Assembly: GCA_026954015.1 (NCBI GenBank)
Contig: JAIXLP010000040.1
Location: 1 to 49,498, forward strand
DNA: 49,498 nt
Direction of reading: 5' to 3'
Source: Burkholderiales bacterium
GTDB taxonomy: Bacteria > Pseudomonadota > Gammaproteobacteria > Burkholderiales > Burkholderiaceae_C
Shown: positions 1 to 8,228 of the stretch, piece by piece
Layout: each line of letters starts with the position of its first letter
How positions within the stretch are numbered: position 1 is the first letter of the stretch
Notes under the pieces: model-generated
Database searches by the model: none
Told to the model about the DNA's origin: nothing
Seen by the model: the letters and a program-made list of their open reading frames with translations, nothing else
Made by a program: the position numbers and the translations under genes

Positions 1-875
1 ACAAGACTTGGGAAACCCTGCAGCTCATCTTTGATGAACTCCTGCGTCACGGCTGCGACCGCAAGACCGTGCTCTACGCGTTGGGTGGCGGGGTGATCGG
101 CGACATGACGGGTTTCGCCGCCGCGTGCTACATGCGCGGTGTGCCCTTCGTGCAGGTGCCGACGACGCTGCTGGCGCAGGTGGATTCGAGCGTGGGCGGC
201 AAGACCGCGATCAACCACCCGCTGGGCAAGAACATGATCGGCGCGTTCTACCAGCCCAGGCTCGTGGTCTGCGACCTGGCGACGCTCGATACGCTGCCCG
301 AGCGCGAACTGTCGGCGGGCCTGGCGGAGGTGATCAAGTACGGGCCCATCGCGGACATGGCGTTCTTTGCGTGGCTGGAGGAGCACATCGACGCAGTGCG
401 CGCGCGCGATCGCGCGGCGCTGGCGCACGTGGTGCGCCGCTGCTGCGAGATCAAGGCCGACGTGGTGGCGCAGGACGAGCGCGAATCGGGTCTGCGCGCG
501 ATCCTCAACTTCGGCCACACCTTTGGGCATGCGATCGAGAACGGCATGGGCTACGGCGTGTGGCTGCACGGCGAGGGCGTGGCCGCGGGCATGGTGATGG
601 CCGCTGACCTGTCGATGCGGCTGGGTATGGTCGATGCGGCGTTCGTGGCCCGCCTGCGTGCGCTGCTCGCGCGCGCGGGGCTGCCCACGCAGGCGCCGGT
701 GCTCGATACCGTGGACAATGCGGCTCGCTACCTTGAGCTGATGCGCGTGGACAAGAAGGCCGAGGCGGGCGAGATCCGCTTCGTGCTGATCGACGGGCCG
801 GGCCGGGCAGTGGTGCGGGCGGCGCCCGATGCGCTGGTGCGCGAGGTCATCGACCAGTGCTGCGCGGCGGCGTGA
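1..875 (+). CDS. aroB: 3-dehydroquinate synthase, 5' end cut by window
   Basis: Second step of the shikimate pathway: converts DAHP to 3-dehydroquinate using NAD and a divalent metal, in the cytoplasm. The reading frame is already open at base 3 and gives 290 residues to the stop at 873-875. The family is about 360 residues long, so roughly 70 N-terminal residues lie outside the window. Visible motifs are the NAD-binding [11 protein letters not shown], the [19 protein letters not shown] stretch, [10 protein letters not shown] and the metal-ligand segment [11 protein letters not shown] followed by HGEGVAAGM. No key residue is missing in the visible part. A dGTPase-like gene follows after 55 bases that carry a dispersed palindromic repeat. 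Confidence 0.97.
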   Translation, partial: KTWETLQLIFDELLRHGCDRKTVLYALGGGVIGDMTGFAAACYMRGVPFVQVPTTLLAQVDSSVGGKTAINHPLGKNMIGAFYQPRLVVCDLATLDTLPERELSAGLAEVIKYGPIADMAFFAWLEEHIDAVRARDRAALAHVVRRCCEIKADVVAQDERESGLRAILNFGHTFGHAIENGMGYGVWLHGEGVAAGMVMAADLSMRLGMVDAAFVARLRALLARAGLPTQAPVLDTVDNAARYLELMRVDKKAEAGEIRFVLIDGPGRAVVRAAPDALVREVIDQCCAAA

Positions 876-887
876 TTTGCTAGATTT

Positions 888-930
888 GCAGTAGCTGCTG
901 GCGCTTATCCAGTATACGCTGGAGCCCGAT
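888..930 (+). repeat. Dispersed palindromic repeat, copy 1
   Basis: Core TAGCTGCTGGCGCTT at 892-906, spacer, then ACGCTGGAGCC at 916-926. It starts 13 bases after the aroB stop codon and runs up to the TTG start chosen for the next gene. It matches five other copies in the window (see the finding on this family). Confidence 0.7.
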
Positions 931-2106
931 TTGACTCCTGTTTTTCCCTTGGCGGCGTGGGCCTGTGATCCGGCGCGCTCGCGCGGGCGGCGTTACCCCG
1001 TCACGCCCGACCCGACGCGCAGCAGTTACCAGCGTGACCGCGACCGCATCGTGCATTCGTCGGCCTTCCGGCGCCTCGAATACAAGACGCAGGTCTTCGT
1101 CAACCACGAGGGCGATCTGTTTCGCACGCGGCTCACGCACACGCTGGAGGTGGCGCAGCTTGGCCGTTCGATCGCGCGCGCGCTCGCGCTCAACGAAGAC
1201 CTGGTAGAGGCGATCTGCCTCGCGCATGACCTGGGCCACACGCCGTTTGGCCATGCGGGGCAGGAGGCGCTCAACGACTGCATGCGCGCGTGGGGCGGCT
1301 TCGAACACAACCTCCAGAGCCTGCGCCTGGTCGATTTTCTGGAGCAGCGCTACCCGGCGTACGACGGACTCAACCTGAGTTTTGAGGCGCGCGAGGGCAT
1401 CCTCAAGCACTGCTCGCGGCGCAACGCCGAGCTGCTGGAGGCACGCGAACCCGGCGGCGTGGGCGCGCGCTTCCTGCGCGGTGAGCAGCCCAGCCTGGAG
1501 GCGCAACTGTGCAACCTGGTCGATGCCATCGCCTACAGCGCGCACGACGTGGACGATGGCGTGCGCTCGCACCTGCTCACCCTCGATCAGTTGCGCGAGG
1601 TGCCGCTGGTGGCGCGCTACCTCGCGCAGGTGGTGGCGGAGTACCCGCGGCTGGCGCGGCCCGAGGGCGCGCGGCGCCTGCGCCACGAGACGATACGGCG
1701 CATGCTGAGCGGTCAGGTGCACGACGTGATCACCACCACGCGCGACGCGGTCGAGCGCGCGCGGCCGGCGGACGTGGATGCGGTGCGGCGCCTGCCGCCG
1801 CTGGTGGCGTTTTCCGCCGCGATGGGCGAAGGCACGCAGCAGTTGCAGCAGTTCCTGTTGCGCAATCTGTACCGCCATCCGCAGGTGGCGCGCACGATGG
1901 AGGCGGCGCAGCAGGTGGTGCGAGAGCTGTTCACGCTCTACCGCGAGGACGCGACGCGCATGCCGGCGGACCAGGCGGCGCAGGCGTTCACGGCGGATGA
2001 TGAAGCGCAGCGCATGCGTTCGATCGCCGATTTCATCGCGGGCATGACGGACCGCTACGCCCTGCGCGAGCACGAACGGCTCACAGGCCGCAGGTTGCTG
2101 CCATGA
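931..2106 (+). CDS. dgt: Deoxyguanosinetriphosphate triphosphohydrolase-like protein
   Basis: HD-domain dNTP triphosphohydrolase, expected to release tripolyphosphate from dNTPs and help set nucleotide pools. 391 residues. Metal-binding residues are visible as H70 (RTRLTHTLEVAQ), H99-D100 (CLAHDLGHTPFGH) and D198 (NLVDAIAYSAHD). The opening RYPVTPDPTRSSYQRDRDRI and HSSAFRRLEYKTQVF are typical of the bacterial dGTPase-like type 2 family. The start is TTG at 931, because no ATG lies between the upstream stop and the conserved region; this TTG sits at the very end of repeat copy 1, so the start is less certain than the rest. The stop overlaps the ATG of the next gene by four bases, indicating coupled translation. 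Confidence 0.93.
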   Translation: MTPVFPLAAWACDPARSRGRRYPVTPDPTRSSYQRDRDRIVHSSAFRRLEYKTQVFVNHEGDLFRTRLTHTLEVAQLGRSIARALALNEDLVEAICLAHDLGHTPFGHAGQEALNDCMRAWGGFEHNLQSLRLVDFLEQRYPAYDGLNLSFEAREGILKHCSRRNAELLEAREPGGVGARFLRGEQPSLEAQLCNLVDAIAYSAHDVDDGVRSHLLTLDQLREVPLVARYLAQVVAEYPRLARPEGARRLRHETIRRMLSGQVHDVITTTRDAVERARPADVDAVRRLPPLVAFSAAMGEGTQQLQQFLLRNLYRHPQVARTMEAAQQVVRELFTLYREDATRMPADQAAQAFTADDEAQRMRSIADFIAGMTDRYALREHERLTGRRLLP

Positions 2107-3302
2107 AGCCCGCCCCCGATCCGGGCCTGCGCATCGCCTTCATCGTGATCCTGGCCGGGGTGGCGGCGGCGCTGCACGTGGCCAAGCTGCCGCCCGCCGT
2201 GCCGGTGCTGCAGCGCGAGCTGGGCATCACGCTGGTGCAGGCGGGCTTTCTGCTGTCGCTGGTGCAACTCGCGTCGATGGGCCTGGGGATCGTCGCGGGG
2301 CTCACGGGCGACGGCATCGGGCTCAGGCGCAGCATGCTGATCGGCCTCACGCTGCTCACGGCGGCGGGGTACGCGGGCGGGTTCGCGCAGAGCGTGCAGA
2401 TGCTGTTGCTGCTGCGCGCCATCGAGGGGCTGGGTTTTCTCATGACCACGGTGCCTGCGCCCAGCCTGATCGCGCGCAGCGTGCGCGCGTCGCAGCGCAC
2501 ACGCATGCTCGGCGTCTGGGGCGCCTTCATGCCGCTGGGCACGGCGCTGGCGCTGCTCGTGGGGCCGGACATCATGGCATGGATCGACTGGCACGGCTGG
2601 TGGTGGCTGATTGCGTCGATCTCGCTGGCGATGGGGGTGTGGCTCGCGCGCGCGGTGCCGCACGACCCGCCGCACGCGGCGGCCCACGGGCATGCATGGC
2701 AGCAGCGCCTGGGCCGCACGCTCGGCGCGCGCGGACCGTGGCTGGCGGCGCTCACGTTCGCGGTGTATTCGGCACAGTGGCTCTCGGTGATCGGCTTCCT
2801 GCCCGCGCTGTACGAAGCCTCGGGCTGGACGGGCACGCTGGGCGCGGTGCTCACCGCGGGCGTGGCGGGCATCAACATGGTGGGCAACGTGCTGGCCGGG
2901 CGCCTGCTCTCGCGCGGCGTGGCGCCGCGCGTGGTGCTCTGGGCGGCGTTCGCGGCGATGGCGCTGGGCACCTTTCTCGCGTTCTCCTCGCTCACCGAGC
3001 ATGCGCCCGTGCTGCGCTACGGCGGCGCGCTGCTGTTCTCGGCCATCGGCGGCATGGTGCCGGGCGGGCTGTTTGGCCTGGCGCCGCGCCTCGCGCCCGG
3101 CGAGCAGACCATCTCGACCACGATGGGCTGGATCCTGCAGTGGTCCGCCATTGGCCAGTTCATCGGCCCGCCGCTCGTGGCCTGGGTGGCGAGCCAGGCT
3201 GGAAGCTGGGAGTGGACCTGGGTGCTGCTGGGTGCGTGCAGCGCCTGCGGCGCGGCGCTGGCGTGGGTCATCCAGCGCCATCTGGCGCGCGCAGGGGTCT
3301 AA
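2103..3302 (+). CDS. MFS transporter (CynX/NimT-like)
   Basis: Inner-membrane major facilitator superfamily transporter of 399 residues, close to the usual 390-420, with about 12 hydrophobic segments. The N-terminal half shows a long helix around residues 10-25, the helix with QLASMGLGIVAGLTGDGIG, and the loop RRSMLIG where the MFS motif A normally lies (here G-D-G-I-G-L-R-R). Late segments such as GGMVPGGLFGLAPRLAPG are glycine and proline rich as in CynX-type cyanate or nitroimidazole transporters. The substrate cannot be told from sequence. It starts inside the dgt stop codon (ATGA overlap). Confidence 0.85.
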   Translation: MKPAPDPGLRIAFIVILAGVAAALHVAKLPPAVPVLQRELGITLVQAGFLLSLVQLASMGLGIVAGLTGDGIGLRRSMLIGLTLLTAAGYAGGFAQSVQMLLLLRAIEGLGFLMTTVPAPSLIARSVRASQRTRMLGVWGAFMPLGTALALLVGPDIMAWIDWHGWWWLIASISLAMGVWLARAVPHDPPHAAAHGHAWQQRLGRTLGARGPWLAALTFAVYSAQWLSVIGFLPALYEASGWTGTLGAVLTAGVAGINMVGNVLAGRLLSRGVAPRVVLWAAFAAMALGTFLAFSSLTEHAPVLRYGGALLFSAIGGMVPGGLFGLAPRLAPGEQTISTTMGWILQWSAIGQFIGPPLVAWVASQAGSWEWTWVLLGACSACGAALAWVIQRHLARAGV

Positions 3303-3308
3303 TACCGC

Positions 3309-3899
3309 ATGGATTCCACCACCGAAGCGACCGTGATCGCCGACACCCGCCGCTGGCTGGAGCGCGCGGTGATCGGCCTGAACCTGTGCCCGTTCGCCAA
3401 GGGGGTGGACGCAAAAAATCAGATCCATTTCGCCGTCAGCGCGGCCACCGATGCGCGCGGCGTGCTACGCGATTTGAAGCGAGAGCTGCAGGCGCTGGCG
3501 CAGATCGCCCCCGAGGAGCGCGACACCACGCTGCTGATGTTGCCGTGGGCGATGCAGGATTTTCTTGCGTTCAACGACCTGCTCGAAGACGTCGATGCGC
3601 TGGTCGAGACGCTCGATCTCGCGGGCGTGCTGCAGGTGGCGCCGTTTCACCCGCGCTTCCAGTTCGCGGGCACCGGGCCTGACGATGTGAGCAACCACAC
3701 CAACCGTACGCCGTACCCCACGCTGCATCTGCTGCGCGAGGACAGCATCGCGCGCGCGGTCGAACAGTTCCCCGAGGCCGAGGCGATCTTCGAGCGCAAC
3801 ATCAAGGTGGTCGAGCAGCTCGGCGACGCAGGCTGGAAGGCGCTGGACGTGGGTGCGCGCTGCCCCTTCCACGGTGAACACGGCGAAGGCCCGTCGTGA
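3309..3899 (+). CDS. DUF1415 family protein
   Basis: Conserved protein of unknown function, 196 residues, matching the usual DUF1415 size. Hallmarks are LNLCPFAKGV near residues 25-33 with its single conserved Cys, the PF-HPRFQF-GT block around residues 115-125, and NRTPYPTLHLLRE. It is probably soluble, with no signal peptide and no membrane segment. The gene begins 6 bases after the MFS stop and its stop overlaps the GTG start of the methyltransferase (GTGA), so the four genes dgt to methyltransferase are likely cotranscribed. No function can be assigned. Confidence 0.9.
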   Translation: MDSTTEATVIADTRRWLERAVIGLNLCPFAKGVDAKNQIHFAVSAATDARGVLRDLKRELQALAQIAPEERDTTLLMLPWAMQDFLAFNDLLEDVDALVETLDLAGVLQVAPFHPRFQFAGTGPDDVSNHTNRTPYPTLHLLREDSIARAVEQFPEAEAIFERNIKVVEQLGDAGWKALDVGARCPFHGEHGEGPS

Positions 3900-4765
3900 C
3901 CACGCGGCGCGCCTCAGCGCAGGAAGCGGTGCGCGCCGAGCTGCGTCCCGGCCAGTCGGTCGAGCTGTTGCAGGAGCTGCACATCCTCACGCGCGACGCG
4001 CTGATGAACCAGGACGCGCGGCGCAAGCTCAAGCAGGTCTACCACCTCTACCAGTTCATCGAGCCGTTGCTGCAGGAGACTGCGCGGGAGGGTCACGCGC
4101 CACTGCTCGCCGACCATGGCGCGGGCAAGTCCTACCTCGGCTTCATCCTCTACGACCTGTACTTCAAGCCGCTGGGTCGCGGCGAGGTCGTAGGCATCGA
4201 GTGGCGCGCCGACCTCGTGCAGCGCTCGCGCGCGCTGGCGGCGCGGCTGGGCTTTGAGCGCATGCGCTTTCTCGATATGGCGGTGGCCGACGCGACTCGC
4301 GCCGACCTGCCCGAGCGCTTCGACCTCGTCACCGCGCTGCACGCCTGCGATACCGCGACCGATGACGCGATCGACTTCGGCCTGGCCAAGCAGGCGCGCT
4401 TCATGGTGCTCGTGCCCTGCTGCCAGGCCGAGGTGGCCGCGAACCTGCGCATGAACAAGGCGTTCAGCCTCTCGCGCACGCCGCTGGCCGAACTCTGGCG
4501 CCACCCCCTGCACACGCGCGAGATGGGCAGCCAGATCACCAACGTACTGCGCTGCCTGCGGCTGGAGGCGAGCGGCTACCGGGTGACGGTGACCGAGCTC
4601 GTCGGCTGGGAGCACAGCCTGAAGAACGAACTCATCATTGCGCGCCGCACCGGGCAGCGCGCAAGAGCGTCTGGAAGCGATCCTCGACGAGTTCGGCCTG
4701 CGCCAGACGCTGGGTGCGCGCTTTGGCTGCACCGTGGGTTGATGCATAGTCAGAATCGGCTCTGA
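3896..4765 (+). CDS. Class I SAM-dependent methyltransferase, C-terminus probably frameshifted
   Basis: Putative methyltransferase (Methyltransf_32-like) with a GTG start overlapping the previous stop. The SAM-binding loop is at residues 73-82 (DHGAGKSYLG); the second strand VVGIEWRADLV and the VPCCQAE block follow. The substrate is unknown. As given, the frame ends at 4765 with 289 residues, but after KNELIIARRTGQ (base about 4655) the sequence turns into low-complexity Arg/Ser/Pro. The frame one base later reads AQERLEAILDEFGLRQTLGA and on to a TGA at 4740-4742, which looks like the proper amphipathic family C-terminus. The intact product would be about 281 residues. A one-base gain or two-base loss between about 4652 and 4661 explains it, either real or a sequencing error. 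Confidence 0.85.
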   Translation: MTTRRASAQEAVRAELRPGQSVELLQELHILTRDALMNQDARRKLKQVYHLYQFIEPLLQETAREGHAPLLADHGAGKSYLGFILYDLYFKPLGRGEVVGIEWRADLVQRSRALAARLGFERMRFLDMAVADATRADLPERFDLVTALHACDTATDDAIDFGLAKQARFMVLVPCCQAEVAANLRMNKAFSLSRTPLAELWRHPLHTREMGSQITNVLRCLRLEASGYRVTVTELVGWEHSLKNELIIARRTGQRARASGSDPRRVRPAPDAGCALWLHRGLMHSQNRL

Positions 4766-4797
4766 CGATTACCCATCAAGCGCGAGCAGCTATCAAA
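4753..4797 (-). repeat. Dispersed palindromic repeat, copy 2
   Basis: Read on the minus strand it gives GATAGCTGCTCGCGCTTGAT, a spacer, then CAGAGCCGATT. It begins 11 bases past the TGA at 4742 that would end the unshifted methyltransferase frame. Same family as the copies at 888, 19527, 22381, 36222 and 42837. Confidence 0.7.
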
Positions 4798-4932
4798 ACA
4801 ATAAGCACCGGTGATGGCTGCCGCCGCGCGCACCGACCGGGCTGCGCGCCCCGTAAGGGTTCGATGGGACAATCGCCAGCTTTGCGAAGGGGCTCCCTCC
4901 GCATCCCCCTCTGTTTGAAGGACCGTCACGCC

Positions 4933-5736
4933 ATGAAGAAATTTGCCGCTGTCGCCGTGCTGAGCCTGGGCGTTGCCCTTGCGGGTTGCTCCAGGCAGGA
5001 GGCCGATGCGCCCGCTGCTGCCGCCGCCGCGCCTCAGCCCGCCGCCATCACCAGCATCGTCGTCGGGCTGGACGACAACTTCCCGCCCATGGGCTTTCGC
5101 GACGAGAAGAACGAGCTCGTCGGCTTCGACATCGACCTGGCGAAGGAAGCAGCCAAGCGCCTGGGCCTGGACGTGCAGTTCAAGCCGATCGACTGGAGCG
5201 CCAAGGAGGCGGAGCTTTCCGGCAAGCGCGTCGATGCGCTCTGGAACGGCCTGACGATCACCGAGGAGCGCAAGCAGAACATCGCGTTCACCGCGCCCTA
5301 CATGGAAAACCACCAGATCATCGTCGTGCCCGCGGATTCGGCGATCAAGACCAAGGCCGACCTCGCGGGCAAGGTCGTCGGCGCGCAGGACGGATCGAGC
5401 GCGGTCGATGCAGTCAAGAAGGAAGAGGACGTGTTCAAGTCGTTCAAGGAGTTCAAGACCTTCGGCGACAACGTCACCGCGCTCATGGACCTTTCTGCCG
5501 GACGCCTGCAGGCGGTGGTGGTCGATGAGGTGGTGGGCCGCTACTACGTGGCCAAGAAGCCCGACCAGTACGCGGTGCTCGACGACAACTTCGGCACCGA
5601 GGAATACGGCGTGGGCGTGCGCAAGGACGATACCGAACTGCTCGGCAAGCTGGACCAGGCGCTGACCGCGATGAAACAGGACGGCGCGGCCGCGAAGATT
5701 TCCGAGCAGTGGTTCGGCAAGAACATCATCAAGTAG
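4933..5736 (+). CDS. Polar amino-acid ABC transporter substrate-binding lipoprotein
   Basis: Periplasmic binding component of an amino-acid importer, 267 residues. The start at 4933 is preferred over upstream codons because it gives a lipoprotein signal: MKKFAAVAVLSLGVALAGC with lipobox ALAG-C and lipidated Cys19. It is followed by an Ala-rich linker (about residues 27-38) and the SBP_bac_3 fold beginning VVGLDDNFPPMGFRDE. The family signatures GFDIDLAKEAAKRLG and WNGLTITEERKQNI are clear. GAAGGA lies about 11 bases before the ATG. The amino acid bound (for example Arg, Gln or cystine) cannot be decided. The permease and ATPase genes follow directly. Confidence 0.93.
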   Translation: MKKFAAVAVLSLGVALAGCSRQEADAPAAAAAAPQPAAITSIVVGLDDNFPPMGFRDEKNELVGFDIDLAKEAAKRLGLDVQFKPIDWSAKEAELSGKRVDALWNGLTITEERKQNIAFTAPYMENHQIIVVPADSAIKTKADLAGKVVGAQDGSSAVDAVKKEEDVFKSFKEFKTFGDNVTALMDLSAGRLQAVVVDEVVGRYYVAKKPDQYAVLDDNFGTEEYGVGVRKDDTELLGKLDQALTAMKQDGAAAKISEQWFGKNIIK

Positions 5737-5822
5737 CCGTCGCCTGACGACAGGCACCGGGCGGGGCGCCGACGGCCGGGGACGGCACCCGAGCGCGCAC
5801 CCCCGCACGCGAACGACAGCGC

Positions 5823-6476
5823 ATGGACTACTTCCTGTCTTTACTTGCACCGCTCGCGCAGGGGGCGGTGGTCACGCTCAGGCTCTTCTTCATCACGGTG
5901 GCGCTCGCGCTGCCGCTGGGCCTGCTGCTGGCGCTGGCGCGCGTGTCGCGCCTGCGCGCGCTCTCGGGCGCCGTGAACGGCTACATCTGGCTCATGCGCG
6001 GCACGCCGCTCATGCTGCAGATGCTGTTCATCTACTTCGCGCTGCCCTTCGTGCCGGTGGTGGGCGTGCGGCTGCCGGACTTCCCTTCCGCCGTGGTGGC
6101 GTTCACGCTCAACTACGCCGCGTATTTCGCGGAGATCTTCCGCGCGGGCATCCTGTCGGTCGATCGCGGCCAGTACGAGGCCGCGCGCGTGCTCGGCATG
6201 AACTACCGCCAGACCATGCGCCGCATCGTGCTGCCGCAGATGGTGCGCAACATCCTGCCGCCGCTGTCCAACGAGACCATCACGCTCGTGAAGGACACGT
6301 CGCTCATCTACGTGCTGGCCCTGAACGACCTGTTGCGCGCGGCGCGCGGCATCGTGCAGCGCGACTTCACCACGTCGCCCTTCATCGTGGCGGCCGCCTT
6401 CTATCTCATCATGACGCTGGCGCTCACCTGGGGCTTTCAGCGGCTGGAGCGCCACCATGCCCGCTACGACGAGTGA
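5823..6476 (+). CDS. Polar amino-acid ABC transporter permease (HisM/GlnP type)
   Basis: Inner-membrane permease of 217 residues, the usual size for a HisMQ-type subunit, with about five transmembrane helices. The N-terminal TGAVVTLRLFFITVALALP-type entry helix and the EAA loop (EAARVLGMNYRQ, from residue 119) that docks the ATPase are both present. One permease gene only, so a homodimer is expected. Its 3' end overlaps the ATPase gene by 20 bases. Confidence 0.93.
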   Translation: MDYFLSLLAPLAQGAVVTLRLFFITVALALPLGLLLALARVSRLRALSGAVNGYIWLMRGTPLMLQMLFIYFALPFVPVVGVRLPDFPSAVVAFTLNYAAYFAEIFRAGILSVDRGQYEAARVLGMNYRQTMRRIVLPQMVRNILPPLSNETITLVKDTSLIYVLALNDLLRAARGIVQRDFTTSPFIVAAAFYLIMTLALTWGFQRLERHHARYDE

Positions 6477-7236
6477 CGCGCCGATGATCGAGGCGCGGGG
6501 CGTGAAAAAGCGCTTCGGCGCTACCGAGGTGCTGCGCGGCGTCTCGCTGAACGTGGCGCGCGGCGAAGTGGTGGCGCTTATCGGCCCGTCGGGCTCGGGC
6601 AAGAGCACTTTCCTGCGCTGCCTGAACCACCTGGAGACGATCGACGCGGGCGAGATCCGCATCGGCGGCGAGGTGCTCGCCCGCACCGACGCGCAGGGCC
6701 AGTGCCGCTACGCGCCCGAGGCCGAGGGACGGCGCATCTGCCGCAAGAGCGGCATGGTGTTCCAGCACTTCAACCTGTTCCCGCACCTCACGGTGCTGGA
6801 AAACCTCATCGAGGCGCCGATGGTGGTCGCGGGCGTGGCGCGCGCGCAGGCGGTGCGGCGTGCCGAGGCGTTGCTCGCCAAGGTGGGTCTGGCGGCCAAG
6901 CGCGACAACTACCCGGCGCGCCTGTCGGGCGGGCAGAAGCAGCGCGTGGCGATCGCCCGCGCGCTGTGCATGGAGCCCGAGATCATGCTGTTCGACGAAC
7001 CCACCAGCGCGCTCGATCCCGAATTGACGGGCGAGGTGCTGCGCACCATGCGCGAACTGGCCGAGGAGCGCATGACCATGCTGGTCGTGACGCACGAGAT
7101 GGGCTTTGCGCGCGAAGTCGCTCACACCGTGGCCTTCATGGACGAAGGGCACCTGCTCGTGGTCAAGCCCGCAGCCGAGTTCTTCGCCGACCCCGGGCAC
7201 GAACGCGCCCGGGCGTTTCTTGACCACATGCTGTGA
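6457..7236 (+). CDS. Polar amino-acid ABC transporter ATP-binding protein (GlnQ type)
   Basis: Cytoplasmic ATPase of the importer, 259 residues. Walker A GPSGSGKST is at residues 43-51, the Q-loop at VFQHFNLFPHLTVLEN, the signature LSGGQKQRVAIARAL, Walker B IMLFDEPTSALDPE and the switch His in VVTHEMGFA. The start at 6457 lies within the permease gene; ATG 6484, ten codons in and just before the conserved MIEARGV, is a possible alternative. The TGRxxR-type insert around LARTDAQGQCRYAPEAEGRR is somewhat longer than in GlnQ. Confidence 0.94.
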   Translation: MPATTSDAPMIEARGVKKRFGATEVLRGVSLNVARGEVVALIGPSGSGKSTFLRCLNHLETIDAGEIRIGGEVLARTDAQGQCRYAPEAEGRRICRKSGMVFQHFNLFPHLTVLENLIEAPMVVAGVARAQAVRRAEALLAKVGLAAKRDNYPARLSGGQKQRVAIARALCMEPEIMLFDEPTSALDPELTGEVLRTMRELAEERMTMLVVTHEMGFAREVAHTVAFMDEGHLLVVKPAAEFFADPGHERARAFLDHML

Positions 7237-7305
7237 TCTGACGCAGGGCACCCATGGCCCGAATGGCGCATGGTGCCGACGGCGAGGCGGCGTTACAGTC
7301 TTCAC

Positions 7306-8205
7306 ATGCAACCGTACCTTGCCCGACTGGCGCGCGCCAGCCTGGCTTTCTTCGTGTTGACCGGTTACGTCGTCGCGCACGCTCAGGGGGGTGGCAGCGC
7401 GCTGGGCGGCCATGGTGAGCCACCGGCGGTCATGCGCCTGCTCGACCAGGGCTACGCCGCCGAATTCCGGGGCAACCGCGCTGCAGCGCAAGAGCGCTAC
7501 TGCACCGCGGCGCGCGAAGGCAGCCTGGAAGGGCAGTACCGCCTGGGGCGGCTGCTGTGGCTGACTGGCGCGCCGGCCGACCATGCCGTGGCGGCCACGC
7601 TGCTGGCCCTTGCCGTGCAGCGCGGGCATGAAAAGGCCCGGGTCCTGCTGGCGGGCGAGCCCTCGGGCAACCAGTTGCCGGATTGCCTGAAGCCGAGCGT
7701 CAGCCCGGCAAAGCCAGCGCCGGAGGCCGTGGTGCCTGCCGAGGTGGTGGAACGCTATGTCGCAGGGTTGTCGCCGGCGCAGCGGCGCCAGGCCCGCCTG
7801 GTGCAGCGTCTGGCGCCGCGCTTTGCGGTCGATCCGCGCCTGGCACTGGCCATCGTGAAAGCGGAATCGAACTTCGATCCGCTCGCACTGTCTGCCCGCA
7901 ATGCCCAGGGGTTGATGCAATTGATCCCTGAAACCGCCGAACGCTACGGTGTGCGCGATGTCTGGAACGCCGAGCAGAACACGCGGGGCGGTCTGGCGCA
8001 CCTGCGCTGGCTGCTGCAGCGCTTCGAAGGGGATGTGGCACTGGTGTCCGCCGCGTACAACGCGGGCGCGGGTGCGGTCGAGCGCTATGGCGGCGTGCCA
8101 CCGTTCGCGGAAACCCGCGAATACGTCAAACGCGTGCTTGGGTTCTACCGCTCCGGGCGCCACGTGGCGCCCGATACGCAAACCTTGGCCGACGCCCGCC
8201 GCTGA
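7306..8205 (+). CDS. Lytic transglycosylase with Sel1-like N-terminal repeats
   Basis: Periplasmic murein lytic transglycosylase, 299 residues from the ATG at 7306. That start gives a clean Sec signal peptide (about residues 1-27, ending VVAHAQ); an ATG at 7270 would add an unlikely 12-residue Arg-rich lead. Residues about 45-120 form Sel1/TPR-like helices (EGSLEGQYRLGRLLW, AVQRGHEKARVLLAGE). The SLT domain covers about 165-285, with the catalytic Glu in AIVKAESNFDPLALS, then NAQGLMQLIPETAERYGV and AYNAGAGAVERYGG. It breaks glycosidic bonds in peptidoglycan, giving anhydromuropeptides. The role (recycling or assembly of an envelope machine) is not evident. It converges with dnaJ. Confidence 0.92.
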   Translation: MQPYLARLARASLAFFVLTGYVVAHAQGGGSALGGHGEPPAVMRLLDQGYAAEFRGNRAAAQERYCTAAREGSLEGQYRLGRLLWLTGAPADHAVAATLLALAVQRGHEKARVLLAGEPSGNQLPDCLKPSVSPAKPAPEAVVPAEVVERYVAGLSPAQRRQARLVQRLAPRFAVDPRLALAIVKAESNFDPLALSARNAQGLMQLIPETAERYGVRDVWNAEQNTRGGLAHLRWLLQRFEGDVALVSAAYNAGAGAVERYGGVPPFAETREYVKRVLGFYRSGRHVAPDTQTLADARR

Positions 8206-8208
8206 GAG

Positions 8209-8228
8209 GAGGCGCGCCGTCGCGCCTC
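8209..8228. terminator. Hairpin between convergent genes
   Basis: Perfect 8-bp stem GAGGCGCG / CGCGCCTC with loop CCGT between the stop codons of the transglycosylase and dnaJ; its right arm touches the dnaJ stop. There is no T-run on either side, so it may slow polymerase or protect mRNA ends rather than act as a full intrinsic terminator. Confidence 0.45.
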
